Virus record (IMG/VR): IMGVR_UViG_3300046011_001425
Coordinates: 1-20,683 of that record
DNA from: a virus
DNA: 20,683 bases
Direction: 5' to 3' (one strand)
The notes under the pieces were generated by a model that ran no database searches, was not told the origin of the DNA, and saw only the letters and a program-made list of their open reading frames with translations. Below are positions 1 through 9,602 of this stretch, piece after piece. Within the stretch, counting starts at the first letter, position 1, and each line of letters opens with the position of its first letter. Position numbers and translations under genes: made by a program.

Positions 1-2710
1 ACGAAGCGAAATCTAAGTCTGTACCCATTTCTAGGCCGCGGCCGTATGTTCTTGAACCGATATAATCTGCTGTTATAGCGGCAAAGTTAGTACTTGATCT
101 ATGATCTACATAAGACTGCACTAGGTAATACGTGTCTGATGTTCCAGGTATAGCTGCTGTATCCCAAACATCATCAATAGTTGCTACTTTGTTAGTACCA
201 TCGTAATCTAATACTTTCTTAGATTGTACTACTTGTTTACCTGTTGTACTATTGTACTTAGTTACTACGATTGTATATCCGTTGTAGTAATCATCAACTG
301 AAGAAGCACCTGCAGCTAGTTTAATTGTGTTTCTAGACACAATTAAATTGTCGCCGCCGCCGCAAGCAGCAGAAGCGTAAGTACCTAAAGTAGTATAATT
401 TAGGTCTGTTAGTAGCGTAGTTGGTGTATCGGTACCTGCTATAATAGCAGTTCCAAACTTCTCATTTACAATTGGAGCTAAAGACGAATCTAGTATAGAA
501 TACTTTGGTGAAGGCTCATTTGGGTCACCGCCATATGTAAGATTAGGGTTGCTATCAAAGTTAAATTGTATTTTACCACCAGTATTTGTTATACTAGTAG
601 TTAAGCTTGAACTTAACTGCGCTCCTACAACACCCGAGTGTTCCTGGAAATTATAAGTTACCATAGTCCAAGTATTCACACCTGATTTCATGTAGAACTT
701 AGTAATGCTAGGTACACCGTCGGTGTACCCTAGAGCAGGGGTAGCACTAAACCTGAAGCGTACATTCTCTGTGCCATCAGGATTAAACATAGTCCACTTG
801 TCTATAATTTGTACAGAGGAATTAATTACAGCGTTTGTATCTGATCTGTGTAGATCGACAGTAGCACCTAACTTAAAGTTAGCGTCATCCTCCCCAGACG
901 CTTTAGCATACTGAGAGTAACTATAATCATAGTTGTAACAAGGTAATACCTTACCTTTAATGATAAACTCAAGCTCAGGTATAGTAGTTTCACCCTCAGC
1001 TATCTTAATTTTAGTAACTACGTAAGCAGAGTCGAGTAGTCTGTGGTTAGGACCCCAGTATTCTGCAGTGTCTGTTCCACTCCAGTAATCATTTTGGATT
1101 TTAAAGTTACCTGCAGCAGCTATTTTCACTAAGGATGATGCAGCTTTTTGAGCAGAGCTACCAGCAAAGAAGTCAATAGCTATTTCTTGTGGTGAAGACA
1201 ACACTAGTGTCTCCCCGTCAAGTATACCTACTTGTTCGGCAGCAGCTTCGGCCGGAACAGTGTAATCTAGATAGTTATACTGCTCTAGGATATTGTACCC
1301 GAAGTCTAATAAGTAGTCATCGCCAGCATAGAAGGATATTGGACTACCAGATGTAGCTATATTTCCACCTAGAACATCACCTCTATCAGCTCTACCCTTA
1401 CAAATAAGAGGAACTGTGTTATCTGGTGTTTGTACGCTTCTGGCGTCGTAGTCTGACTCATTAGTACAGATTAGTGAGTTGCCGTCTTGGTATACGTCGT
1501 AGATAGCACCAATTTCACCCTCACCAAGTACATAAACCATGTATACGGTAGAAGGGTCATTATTTAGGGTATCAGCAAATACAGGAATGCCTGTTACAGG
1601 AGCTACACCATAATGAACTGGGATATTTTTTGAGCTTAGTTGAAAGTCAAGCTCACTTGTTCTTTCTTCTGGAGCTAAGTACTTCTTTACCTTTACCTTG
1701 GAACCAATACCAAAGAACCCATTCTTTACCTTAATATTCTGCTTCTCTACCTGCACAATATAACGCGCAAGCATATTTATAGAGGTCTCAGCATGCGAGA
1801 ACCCCTTGTCGTAAGCGTACAGTGGCTTTAGAGTAGATAATGGATTAGGATTACCCGACTCATCTATGGCTCTGTGGAAGTCGTCAGACGTAATACGCCC
1901 AGCTACTTGTGACCAGTCACCCCAGTGACTAGTTAAACCCCAGGAGACTTTAATAGCACCTTCATTATCATCAAACACACTATTACTGATTAAACCCTTA
2001 AATATCATTACAGGTGCGCCAACGATGGCTCCATCCTGAAAGAAGGCTTTATACACGAATACGTGTCTATTTAGGAAGGAAGCATAGTCAGCAGAGTTCT
2101 TGTCCGCTAGTATTCCCTTAATTTCGTCAGAAGCTAGAGTCACCGAAGCTGTGAATGTTCCGGCTGTCATAGTGCTGTCTATTTTAGTAACGCGTAATGT
2201 GTTGCCGGTTCTGAAACTGAAGATTGAGTAGTCGCCATCTACGAAGGCGCCATCTCCTGTTATAGTTATCTTGTCTCCCTCTCTGAACCCCTCTTCAACT
2301 AGGTCAACAGTAGTAGGGAATACAACATCATAAACCCCGGTAGAGACTACCGAGGTTGTGATAGAGACGTCAGAAACAGAAGCGCCCAGTGCTGTTCCAT
2401 CAAGTTCAATATTGAATGTACTGGCTTTGGCTTCTGTTTCCTCTGTAATGGAACTAACTTTTAGTACTTTATTAGCTTTATAAACTTGTGTACCATTCGA
2501 AGTTCCGTTTAAATCTGTGCTGCCGTCGTCGAAAGAAACATTAATAGACCCATCAGTTATGTAAGCATATCTAACAGCAGAAGTACTTACTTTACCAGTG
2601 GCAGAATCTGGTAAAGAAGGTCTTTCTATTTTAATAAGATGGCAGTAATCAAATGCTTCATTGTTAATAAGCATTGATCGTAATGTTGAATTTAATGTTC
2701 TTTCTGTCAT
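1..2710 (-). CDS. Tail tip hub / central tail protein, N-terminal 903 residues (runs off window)
   Basis: The minus-strand frame from an ATG at 2710 stays open to base 1, so the 3' end lies outside the window. An AGGA lies 7 bases before the ATG. Residues about 1-290 look like the gpL-like N-terminal domain of siphovirus hub proteins: AFDYCHLIKIERP near the start, then VLKVSSITEETE (82-93) and SHWGDWSQVAGR (261-272). Residues about 345-410 resemble the gpJ-type hub, with KNIPVHYGVAPVTGIPVF and YVLGEGEIGAIYDVY, and the segment near 887 (YIGSRTYGRG) fits the same family. Residues about 101-190 and 790-870 look like inserted beta-modules. In this family the protein forms the tail tip, binds minor tail proteins and carries or anchors the receptor-binding part. 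Hub identity is well supported; exact domain borders and the missing C-terminus are not visible. Confidence 0.8.
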   Translation of the reverse strand, partial: MTERTLNSTLRSMLINNEAFDYCHLIKIERPSLPDSATGKVSTSAVRYAYITDGSINVSFDDGSTDLNGTSNGTQVYKANKVLKVSSITEETEAKASTFNIELDGTALGASVSDVSITTSVVSTGVYDVVFPTTVDLVEEGFREGDKITITGDGAFVDGDYSIFSFRTGNTLRVTKIDSTMTAGTFTASVTLASDEIKGILADKNSADYASFLNRHVFVYKAFFQDGAIVGAPVMIFKGLISNSVFDDNEGAIKVSWGLTSHWGDWSQVAGRITSDDFHRAIDESGNPNPLSTLKPLYAYDKGFSHAETSINMLARYIVQVEKQNIKVKNGFFGIGSKVKVKKYLAPEERTSELDFQLSSKNIPVHYGVAPVTGIPVFADTLNNDPSTVYMVYVLGEGEIGAIYDVYQDGNSLICTNESDYDARSVQTPDNTVPLICKGRADRGDVLGGNIATSGSPISFYAGDDYLLDFGYNILEQYNYLDYTVPAEAAAEQVGILDGETLVLSSPQEIAIDFFAGSSAQKAASSLVKIAAAGNFKIQNDYWSGTDTAEYWGPNHRLLDSAYVVTKIKIAEGETTIPELEFIIKGKVLPCYNYDYSYSQYAKASGEDDANFKLGATVDLHRSDTNAVINSSVQIIDKWTMFNPDGTENVRFRFSATPALGYTDGVPSITKFYMKSGVNTWTMVTYNFQEHSGVVGAQLSSSLTTSITNTGGKIQFNFDSNPNLTYGGDPNEPSPKYSILDSSLAPIVNEKFGTAIIAGTDTPTTLLTDLNYTTLGTYASAACGGGDNLIVSRNTIKLAAGASSVDDYYNGYTIVVTKYNSTTGKQVVQSKKVLDYDGTNKVATIDDVWDTAAIPGTSDTYYLVQSYVDHRSSTNFAAITADYIGSRTYGRGLEMGTDLDFAS

Positions 2711-2757
2711 TCCTCTATCCTATAGTTTATTGACTTCTTTGTCAAGATTAATTTTAT

Positions 2758-3720
2758 TCAGGGTAGAATTTCCTCTAGAGATAATCCAAACTGATAAAGA
2801 TTATTTGTTTGTAGGTCATATTCCTGAATGTCACTCTTTAGTATACACCTTATTTTAGGGTTTGTAAACACTACTAGCGTGGGTGTCGGTGTAAAGACCG
2901 AGTTAGTTGAGTTAGTAAGATTTACAGTAGTAGCTAAATCGGACGTTGGTGATAGAGTAAATGATGTAGTTAATGGAGTTGTTTTTACCCAATAAACTGC
3001 ATCTGCCGTTAGTCCTCCTGTCAATCCACTTATAGCACGTACTTGCTGACCTACCACCAATCCATGTGCCGGCGATGTAGTAAATACATCAGTAGCAGCA
3101 GTAGCAGTGGCAGTAGTTATATTCGCTAGTCCAATAGCAGTATCTCTTACTAGAGGAGGTGTAAAGTGTATTCTCTTCTGTGTAGTTGCCAGACCAGCTG
3201 TTTCATACACTGTATCAGTCTCTACTCTTGTGATTTTATACGCCTTTACATGATTAGTATCAGTAGGATCTGTTATAGTAAACATATCCCCTGGCTTAGG
3301 ACTGCCCGACATGCTGAGATGCTTAACAGTTATGTTAGTGGCTCCAGCTGAGGCAGCTGTTTGTAGATAGATAGGGTAAGCTAATGCCGTAGCAGCAAAT
3401 GTAGAGCTCCTAGAAGATGCATATTGAGGAAGAGCAACATAAAATGCAGTTCTTCTACCATTTCTAGACATAAGAAAAGAATCCACAGGTGCAAACTCAT
3501 CTCTAGTAAGTGGGTTATACTTGATATCAATTTCCCAGTACTGAGTGCCGAATGATCTCGGCACTCCACGACCAGACTGTGTGCGCGATACCTGAGTATC
3601 GCGCACTGATCTGAAGTTTACGGAAGCAAAGCCGGGTCCAGCTGTGCCGGTGCTATTATCATAGACACCTGCATCAGTTATTTTGTTTACTGGGTCTGGT
3701 AATACGTTTGAAAACGCCAT
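2758..3720 (-). CDS. Minor / distal tail protein with inserted beta-module
   Basis: A 320-residue protein just before the tail tip hub, where siphoviruses keep distal tail and minor tail genes. AGGAGG lies upstream of the ATG at 3720. The N-terminal part (about 30-105) has the pattern of a tail protein core: SGRGVPRSFGTQYWEIDIKY followed by LTRDEFAPVDSFLMSRNGRR and FYVALPQ. Residues about 120-195 form a second module (GATNITV, PKPGDMFTI, FTPPL). Residues about 201-275 form an inserted beta-module (PAHGLVVGQQVRAISGLTGG, then YWVKTTPLTTSFTLSP) similar to the one in the tail tube protein of this window. The C-terminus (NPKIRCILKSDIQEYDL, YQFGLSLEEILP) closes the core. No enzyme motif is visible. 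Structural role is inferred from context and pattern; the precise homologue (lambda M/L or a Dit-like protein) is not settled. Confidence 0.65.
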   Translation of the reverse strand: MAFSNVLPDPVNKITDAGVYDNSTGTAGPGFASVNFRSVRDTQVSRTQSGRGVPRSFGTQYWEIDIKYNPLTRDEFAPVDSFLMSRNGRRTAFYVALPQYASSRSSTFAATALAYPIYLQTAASAGATNITVKHLSMSGSPKPGDMFTITDPTDTNHVKAYKITRVETDTVYETAGLATTQKRIHFTPPLVRDTAIGLANITTATATAATDVFTTSPAHGLVVGQQVRAISGLTGGLTADAVYWVKTTPLTTSFTLSPTSDLATTVNLTNSTNSVFTPTPTLVVFTNPKIRCILKSDIQEYDLQTNNLYQFGLSLEEILP

Positions 3721-3788
3721 TACAGTAGCCCTCCTGCGGGTTCACTAGAAAAGCCTAGAGTTTTTAACGTACAGTATTTAATCACCTT

Positions 3789-4619
3789 TTAGGGCTCTCC
3801 TATAAATACTGATAAAATTTCAGTATTTCCGCTTTTTAATATATTTTCATTCACAGCAAAGCTACTATACTCTCTTAGTATACGTTGTTCTGTGTCTCTT
3901 GCATGCTTACCAATTACGTACTCTTTTAACCACAATAGTCTCATATTAAAAGTAACCCAATCTTTCCCGAATCTTTTTCGTATATCACTATTATTAGTTA
4001 TCCCTATTTTAAAATAGATTTCTCCGTTATAGATTAACTCTACAAAATATAAATACCCCATTAGATTTGGTTTGAAGCCAGATACAGCACAAGCAGGGCA
4101 TCTAGTACCTTGTATAAAATTATCTGGCGCAACTAACCATTCATGACCACATACGATATGTTTGTGTTTTATTGGTGTGCCTGACTTTATATAAGACTCC
4201 AGTACTTCATAACCTTCAGGTATTCTTGATAAATAATCTGTTTTAGTACGGGAAATATTGTAACAGTTAGGACATCTAGTACCTTGGTTTATACTCTTAG
4301 GGGTAATTAACCATTCATGGCCACATAATGTATGTTTATGTAGAGCATGCTCAGTAATTTTAGTGTACTCCCCCAACAGTTCATAATCCTCGGGTAGTTG
4401 TTTGAGGTACACATTTTTAGTTGTACTCATGGACATAGTGTAGCAATTTTTGCACCCCATACCTCTTAATATATCACAAGGCCGGGCGTACCATATATTT
4501 CCACACAAACATTCGTGTAGTATTTTAATATTAGAACCTTTATACTGTTCAACCGGCCAGTATAAAGATTCCTTAAACCACAGTTCTGATTCATATTGTT
4601 CATGAGTTTTCTTTTTCAT
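3789..4619 (-). CDS. Putative homing endonuclease: three zinc repeats plus C-terminal GIY-YIG-like domain
   Basis: A 276-residue protein with no structural-protein character, lying between the tape measure gene and a minor tail gene. Three repeats of about 58 residues each carry a Cys/His pair, a Trp, and a closing C-x2-C: HECLCGNIW...CKNC (about 35-59), HTLCGHEW...CPNC (96-119) and HIVCGHEW...CPAC (154-177). They should fold as small zinc ribbons or treble clefs that bind DNA. Residues about 189-276 hold YLYFVEL, YFKIGIT, RKRFGKDW, DTEQRIL and SGNTE, the order of elements in GIY-YIG/T5orf172-like nucleases, although the canonical GIY...YIG letters are degenerate. It is paralogous to the protein at 19226-20074, sharing CAVSG, LYFV, GITN, DWV.F and SGNTE. 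AAAGG precedes the ATG. Cleavage activity and target are inferred, not seen. Confidence 0.75.
   Translation of the reverse strand: MKKKTHEQYESELWFKESLYWPVEQYKGSNIKILHECLCGNIWYARPCDILRGMGCKNCYTMSMSTTKNVYLKQLPEDYELLGEYTKITEHALHKHTLCGHEWLITPKSINQGTRCPNCYNISRTKTDYLSRIPEGYEVLESYIKSGTPIKHKHIVCGHEWLVAPDNFIQGTRCPACAVSGFKPNLMGYLYFVELIYNGEIYFKIGITNNSDIRKRFGKDWVTFNMRLLWLKEYVIGKHARDTEQRILREYSSFAVNENILKSGNTEILSVFIGEP
4093..4339 (-). repeat. 174-bp-spaced internal direct repeat in the endonuclease gene
   Basis: Zinc repeats 2 and 3 of the endonuclease gene are still recognisable as DNA repeats. CATCTAGTACCTT occurs at 4099-4111 and 4273-4285, and AACCATTCATG then CCACATA occurs at 4135 and 4309, all exactly 174 bases (58 codons) apart. 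Copies run roughly 4093-4165 and 4267-4339 and diverge between the conserved blocks. The matching protein text is CGHEWL...QGTRCP.C in both copies. Confidence 0.7.
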
Positions 4620-4642
4620 TTAAACCTTTAATTTACATATAA

Positions 4643-7600
4643 TTATATACGTCTACCACCACGCCTATATTTGGCTATGTTTATATTCTCCAAAAAATTT
4701 TGCCCGTTTGAGTTAGCTGCCTCACGTAGCATTCCTATAATATGACCTTTTTGGTTTGTTAGTACTTGTTCTACTCCTTCGGCGTCAATAGCATGAATAT
4801 TGATATTAGCGTTTATAGGAGCTTGAGATTTAGCGTTATCATTAGCAACCATAGTACCTGGTGAGTCTGGAACAAATATCTCTGGACCTTTTTCACCCAC
4901 TATCATACCAGCATGACCATACCCACCATAAGCCCTATTACGGAAGTTTGATGAGTTAGCTCCAGTACCTTGATTACCTTGTAGGTACCCAAGTTCGCCA
5001 CCAACGTTAGTATTGTTTCTAGCAAGGTCGACAGAGTTGCCTCTTGATCCTACAGAAACTGATGATGGGCTTGCTACAGAAGCCGAGGAAGATGCAGAAC
5101 TTTGATAACTAGTTCCTGCAATTATTCCTATTTGAGCTGCCCCTAAAGCTCCCATTCCTATAGCCATAGCTATATTCCAAGGGGACCCTGGAAATGGTGG
5201 CGCTGCTAATGCGCCAGTGACAGCGGCAGCTGTTGACATGATAGCCTGAGCTAGCTGTAATTTTTTCTGTACTTCGAAAGATTTTCTAGCAATAGAGTCT
5301 TTCTTTGACTCCATTGCTTTTATTCTAGATACACTTGCTTCTGATTTACCATCTCTTTGCTGCTCTGCGGCTATTTCTCTATCAATATTAGCTATTTTAG
5401 CGTCACTACCTGCTTTTGTAATAGAAGCAATTTGACCTATTATAGCTGCAACTCCATTTAATTTATCCGCAGTACTTGACGAAGCATCTCGTATTTTAAG
5501 CATAGAATCCGCTATAACTAAAGAACCTTCAGCCATAGCAGCTACATATTCGCCATCAGGACCTAATTTTTTTAGTTTTTCTATGTATGGATCTAAATCT
5601 TTACTCAATCCAACTAGAGACTCGCGTGCACTTTCCCCTCTGCCTCTGGACTGTAGGAATTCTGATGGGGCTTCAGTAGGTGTTAAATACTTAGGTGCTG
5701 TAGAAGCCTCTAACGCGTCTCTTTTTGCTTGTATAGCTTTATAGATAGCGTCTATAGCTAATCTTTCTTGCTCACCCAAATTACCAATAACTGCATCTAA
5801 TAGTGGAATTGTATCTTTTACAAAGCTTATATTAGCTTCTAGTCCGGCTATAGTGCCAGGATTAGCCTCGGCCCCTTTTGCTTTCTCTCTGTCTAACTCT
5901 ATAGCTGTTGCTGTCATTACATTATAGAGTTTAATTTTTTCTAAACCATATTGTGCCTTTAATAAAGCATATTCGGCCTTTACTGCTAGTTCTTTGATTT
6001 TTGCTACGTTTGTCGCTGCCGTTATCTGATCTTGTAGAGAGTCTTGTAGTATAGAGCGCTCTTCCACTGCTGTTAATTCTCTTCCAGTAGCTTTAATAGC
6101 TCTTCTTTTGGCTTCTGCAGCGGATTCTATATCCGCTAATGCTGCTGATTCTACTATTGATGCTTGTTCTTTTAAAACATCAGTATATTTTTTTGCTACC
6201 TCTAGACGCTCTATATCTTTGGTCAAACCTATAGCCTGTAATCTAGCTAATCTATCCTCTACATCTAGAGTACCTACTTTGATATCTCTTTCATTATTGG
6301 CTTGTGCTATTAAAGCGTCGAATAGCTGTTGGGTTACTTTATCAGAAGAGTTTCTATCAAATGCTAAACGTTTTTGTGCCTCTAAATCTTTTATTTTTAC
6401 AGCGGCTTGTTGCTCTATAAGCCTGGTTCTATGTTCTATAGAATCAGCCTGTTCCTTTGACAGTCTATTATAAGTGTCCAGGGTAGATTCAGCTTCCCCA
6501 GAAATTATATTCTGTATGTCGGCCAACATTTTTAGACGCTTAGCCACACCTTCAATTGCTGATACTTGATTAGTGAAAATTGTTTCATAAGTCTTGGCCT
6601 TTGTTAATAACCTAGATAATTCTATATATTCATCAGAGTATGATCCAGATAAAGCTGCCCTTGCTTTCATTCTAGCATTTTCCGCTGCAGCCTGATTTCT
6701 AGCATTAGCTGCTACTCCATCATCATATTCTTTTACTTTCAGTAGTTGTTCAGTTAAATTCTTGGATAGTCTATCTAACTCGTCTAATCTAGCTTTACCA
6801 GGCTTACTAGATCTTTCTATAGCTATAGCTGTTAACTCTTCCTGAATTCTGACTTGAGTTGTCATACCAAGTAATTCTGTAGTTCTTGCTATTTTATCTA
6901 TAGTTAGTTTTAGTACATCTAAAGAAATAGCTTTTATCTTTATTTCAACCTCTAGTTCATCAGCTTGTAATGATAGCTGAGATGCTTGCAGACTCTTAAT
7001 AGCATTTTCAGCCTTAAGTTTAGCAGCTGTACCATTACCTGATAAATCATTATAGCTACTAATAGAGCTTAAATGAGCCTGGGCTAGAGCCAGTTGGCCT
7101 TCCATTAAAATACTTTCTATTTGTAATTTCTGTATTTTCTCTTGATGTTTAGCTATGTCTCTAACAGTATTTGTAACTATATTGATAGATAAATCTTTTA
7201 TAATACTTTCAGATGATCTGATTTGATCAACTAATTCTTTAATAATTTCTTGCTTTCTAGCTCTTCCTCCCAGGCTTTGGTCAGATTGAGATCTCTTTTC
7301 TGCTATATCTTTTTCCAGCTCTTTTATTTTTTGTAATTCATCCTGCAGTCTAATAGTCTGAGCTAATGTTTCCGCGGAAACTATAGAACTTGTTTTACTA
7401 CCTATTCCTGTCAATACGGCTGCATATTTTTCAAGGCTTATTGTACCTTGACCTAGTTTTATATTTAAAAGACTTAATTCTCCGGTTAGTTTGGTAAACG
7501 TTGTTAACATACCATCATATGGGGTAGAAGGCACTAAAGCTTTATAGTAGTCTTGTATTGATTTTTCTGCTTCAACAAATGAAGAGCCAATTTCACTAAC

Positions 7601-9595
7601 ACCTTTGTTAGCTTCAATAGTCTCTTTTAAACTAGCTATAAATTTATCGTTAGCTTCTATAGACTCTTTTACTACGTTCTTCCAACCACCTTGCGCTTCT
7701 GCCGCTCTATTTAAAGCGTCTATATTCTCAGGTATATTTGTGTCTCTTAAACCTTGTACAGATTTACCTAGTTCTGCGTCTTTAAAAGCTTCTTTATTAG
7801 GTATTTGATTTTTTAATGAGTCTCTTGTACCTCCAGCATCAATATCATTGTTTCTCTTTTTTGCTGCTGCTAAAGCCTCTAGTTGAGTCACTTGCTCTTG
7901 TAGTGCGTTAGAAACTATTCTAGACCTAGCTGTTTCTTGTGACGCTAACGCTGCTGAAGATTCAGCTATCTTTTCATATTCTGATCCTAATTTCTTTAGA
8001 GTTTTTAGAGTCTCCTTAAAAGCTTTTTCCGCCTCCAAGAATTCTTTTCCGTAGATTGATTGCTTGAAATAGTTCCATACAGCAACTAGGCCACCAACAG
8101 CTATAGCTATTAAACCTAGCCAAGGTAGTATAGTTAGTAGGGCTACTCCTGCGACTTTAGCAGCAGCAGATAGGCCAAATAAACTAATTTTTGCTGCATT
8201 AGCTGTTACAGTAAATATACTATTGTTCACTGATGCTTGTCTCACCCCAAGTGAGTATTGCGCTATGCTTTGACCTAACGTTCTGTATGAATCCTTAAGC
8301 TTGCCATTAGAGGCCAACAGAACTGAGTCGCTAAGGGCTGTTTGGGCTCCAGCTTGGTTTAATTCGCCCATACCTCTTCGTACAGTAGAGATATCAGCCC
8401 TAGAGCGATCTAGTTTACCTGGTGTACCCGCTGTTCTAGGTCCATTAGCTAGAGCGTCTTTTTCCTCTCTTAATTCCTTTAATTTTTGTGCCGCTGTATC
8501 TAATGTAAATGATCCGCCCTTAACATCAGAAAACAACGTTTTTAGACTATCACTATATTTAACAGTAGAATTTTTATTAGCTATATTTGCTAAAGCTAAT
8601 TCATTAGCTTCTTTGGCCATTTTAGACATGGCTGTCGCACTATTGACCAGACCTGGCATTAACTGACCTTTAATACTAGAAGCAAACAAAAGCATACCCC
8701 CGAGCAATGCTACAGGTGATTTAGAAAATAATGAAGCTATAGGACTAGCTAGTTTATTTATTCCAGAAAATATTGTATTTATTAAGTTACTAAAAGTAGC
8801 AGATAATTTAGTGAATCCTGAGGCTCCTCCAGCAGCATCCGCAATACCACTAAATTTAAGCTCCGATTCTGCTAGTGCTGCATTTAAGAAGGCTTGTTGT
8901 TTTTCAGCAACAGTTAACTGCGATGCAGTTTTTCCTAATTCTCTTGCGTATCTAGAAGTAGCCTCGTCTAATCGCACCATTATACCCAATTCATCAAGTA
9001 GTTCTGGCTCTAGTTTAATGATACCGCGAGTTAAACGATCCATGCTTTCTTGCATGTCTCGGCCAAGAGCAAATGATGCATTTTTAGCTGCTTCTGTTAT
9101 ACGTACAACTTGGTCTGCTTTGAATCCCGCTGCCAATACTTGCGCGCTTGAGCGAGCTGATTGTTCCATACTTAGTAGTCCATCAGCAGCCTCTTGTACT
9201 CTAGCAGTAACATTACTATACGTAAGGCCTACTTTAGTACCACTAGCGTCTAGACCTCTTATAACTTGTTCTACTTCAGCAGCGTTTTTAAGGGCATTGA
9301 AAGCAGCAGTAACTGCGAAGATGTTGGCGGCTAACGCAGCGTAAGCACCAACAAGGCTGTTATTATCCCCATTGATGCTAGAAGCCATCTTACTGAAACT
9401 TTTTGTGCCGTTGGCTACGCCTGACACACCCTTCGCTTGACGATGGAAGTGGTCATCGGCTGCAGCACCGGCGCGTTTATGCGCAGTAGCTACCTTGTCT
9501 ACCTCTATACCAGCAGCCTTAAGTTGGCTCACTACTTTCTTTAGTGAACCATCGTCAGTTGCATTAACTTTAATAGTAATAGTCTTAGTAGCCAT
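4643..9595 (-). CDS. Tail tape measure protein
   Basis: At 1650 residues this is by far the largest gene, placed just after the chaperone-like pair as is usual for a tape measure gene. The protein is mostly helical and coiled-coil-forming, rich in Ala, Glu, Lys, Leu and Gln. Hydrophobic stretches occur at about 81-102, 293-306, 472-508 and 1448-1494, compatible with membrane contact during DNA ejection. The N-terminal third has the usual pattern of the family (ELLDELGIMVRLDEATSRYA at about 198-217). The C-terminal motif MIVGEKGPEIFVPDSPGT (about 1564-1581) is a recurrent tape measure ending. It should fill the tail lumen, set tail length and leave with DNA. At the usual ~0.15 nm per residue the tail would be near 250 nm. 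No lysozyme or peptidase motif was seen. GGAAGTGAG precedes the ATG. Confidence 0.93.
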   Translation of the reverse strand: MATKTITIKVNATDDGSLKKVVSQLKAAGIEVDKVATAHKRAGAAADDHFHRQAKGVSGVANGTKSFSKMASSINGDNNSLVGAYAALAANIFAVTAAFNALKNAAEVEQVIRGLDASGTKVGLTYSNVTARVQEAADGLLSMEQSARSSAQVLAAGFKADQVVRITEAAKNASFALGRDMQESMDRLTRGIIKLEPELLDELGIMVRLDEATSRYARELGKTASQLTVAEKQQAFLNAALAESELKFSGIADAAGGASGFTKLSATFSNLINTIFSGINKLASPIASLFSKSPVALLGGMLLFASSIKGQLMPGLVNSATAMSKMAKEANELALANIANKNSTVKYSDSLKTLFSDVKGGSFTLDTAAQKLKELREEKDALANGPRTAGTPGKLDRSRADISTVRRGMGELNQAGAQTALSDSVLLASNGKLKDSYRTLGQSIAQYSLGVRQASVNNSIFTVTANAAKISLFGLSAAAKVAGVALLTILPWLGLIAIAVGGLVAVWNYFKQSIYGKEFLEAEKAFKETLKTLKKLGSEYEKIAESSAALASQETARSRIVSNALQEQVTQLEALAAAKKRNNDIDAGGTRDSLKNQIPNKEAFKDAELGKSVQGLRDTNIPENIDALNRAAEAQGGWKNVVKESIEANDKFIASLKETIEANKGVSEIGSSFVEAEKSIQDYYKALVPSTPYDGMLTTFTKLTGELSLLNIKLGQGTISLEKYAAVLTGIGSKTSSIVSAETLAQTIRLQDELQKIKELEKDIAEKRSQSDQSLGGRARKQEIIKELVDQIRSSESIIKDLSINIVTNTVRDIAKHQEKIQKLQIESILMEGQLALAQAHLSSISSYNDLSGNGTAAKLKAENAIKSLQASQLSLQADELEVEIKIKAISLDVLKLTIDKIARTTELLGMTTQVRIQEELTAIAIERSSKPGKARLDELDRLSKNLTEQLLKVKEYDDGVAANARNQAAAENARMKARAALSGSYSDEYIELSRLLTKAKTYETIFTNQVSAIEGVAKRLKMLADIQNIISGEAESTLDTYNRLSKEQADSIEHRTRLIEQQAAVKIKDLEAQKRLAFDRNSSDKVTQQLFDALIAQANNERDIKVGTLDVEDRLARLQAIGLTKDIERLEVAKKYTDVLKEQASIVESAALADIESAAEAKRRAIKATGRELTAVEERSILQDSLQDQITAATNVAKIKELAVKAEYALLKAQYGLEKIKLYNVMTATAIELDREKAKGAEANPGTIAGLEANISFVKDTIPLLDAVIGNLGEQERLAIDAIYKAIQAKRDALEASTAPKYLTPTEAPSEFLQSRGRGESARESLVGLSKDLDPYIEKLKKLGPDGEYVAAMAEGSLVIADSMLKIRDASSSTADKLNGVAAIIGQIASITKAGSDAKIANIDREIAAEQQRDGKSEASVSRIKAMESKKDSIARKSFEVQKKLQLAQAIMSTAAAVTGALAAPPFPGSPWNIAMAIGMGALGAAQIGIIAGTSYQSSASSSASVASPSSVSVGSRGNSVDLARNNTNVGGELGYLQGNQGTGANSSNFRNRAYGGYGHAGMIVGEKGPEIFVPDSPGTMVANDNAKSQAPINANINIHAIDAEGVEQVLTNQKGHIIGMLREAANSNGQNFLENINIAKYRRGGRRI

Positions 9596-9602
9596 GTGTT
9601 TC

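Noticed and set aside
2717-2745. Possible promoter TTGACA-17-TAGGAT before the tail tip hub gene
   Set aside because: The -10 would overlap the AGGA ribosome site and transcription would begin at about the ATG, leaving no ribosome site. The TTGAC is also half of a short inverted repeat (TTGAC...GTCAA). Probably chance.
3381-3569. 62-codon minus-strand frame inside the minor tail gene
   Set aside because: Out-of-frame shadow of the 320-residue minor tail protein.
4637-4648. 12-bp perfect palindrome ATATAATTATAT with a TATAAT -10-like core at the end of the tape measure gene
   Set aside because: No matching -35 at 16-18 bases, and AT-rich palindromes of this size are expected by chance. It overlaps the tape measure stop codon.
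8811-9344. 177-codon plus-strand open frame opposite the tape measure gene
   Set aside because: Antisense to a well-supported gene; composition reflects the reverse complement of Ala/Glu-rich coding sequence. No ribosome site or protein family pattern. Other plus-strand frames (for example 705-914, 6108-6473, 8301-8666, 13967-14362) were dropped for the same reason.
4643-9595. Intein or peptidoglycan hydrolase domain in the tape measure gene
   Set aside because: No intein splice motifs and no lysozyme or M23-type motif were seen; the length is explained by coiled-coil and hydrophobic segments.
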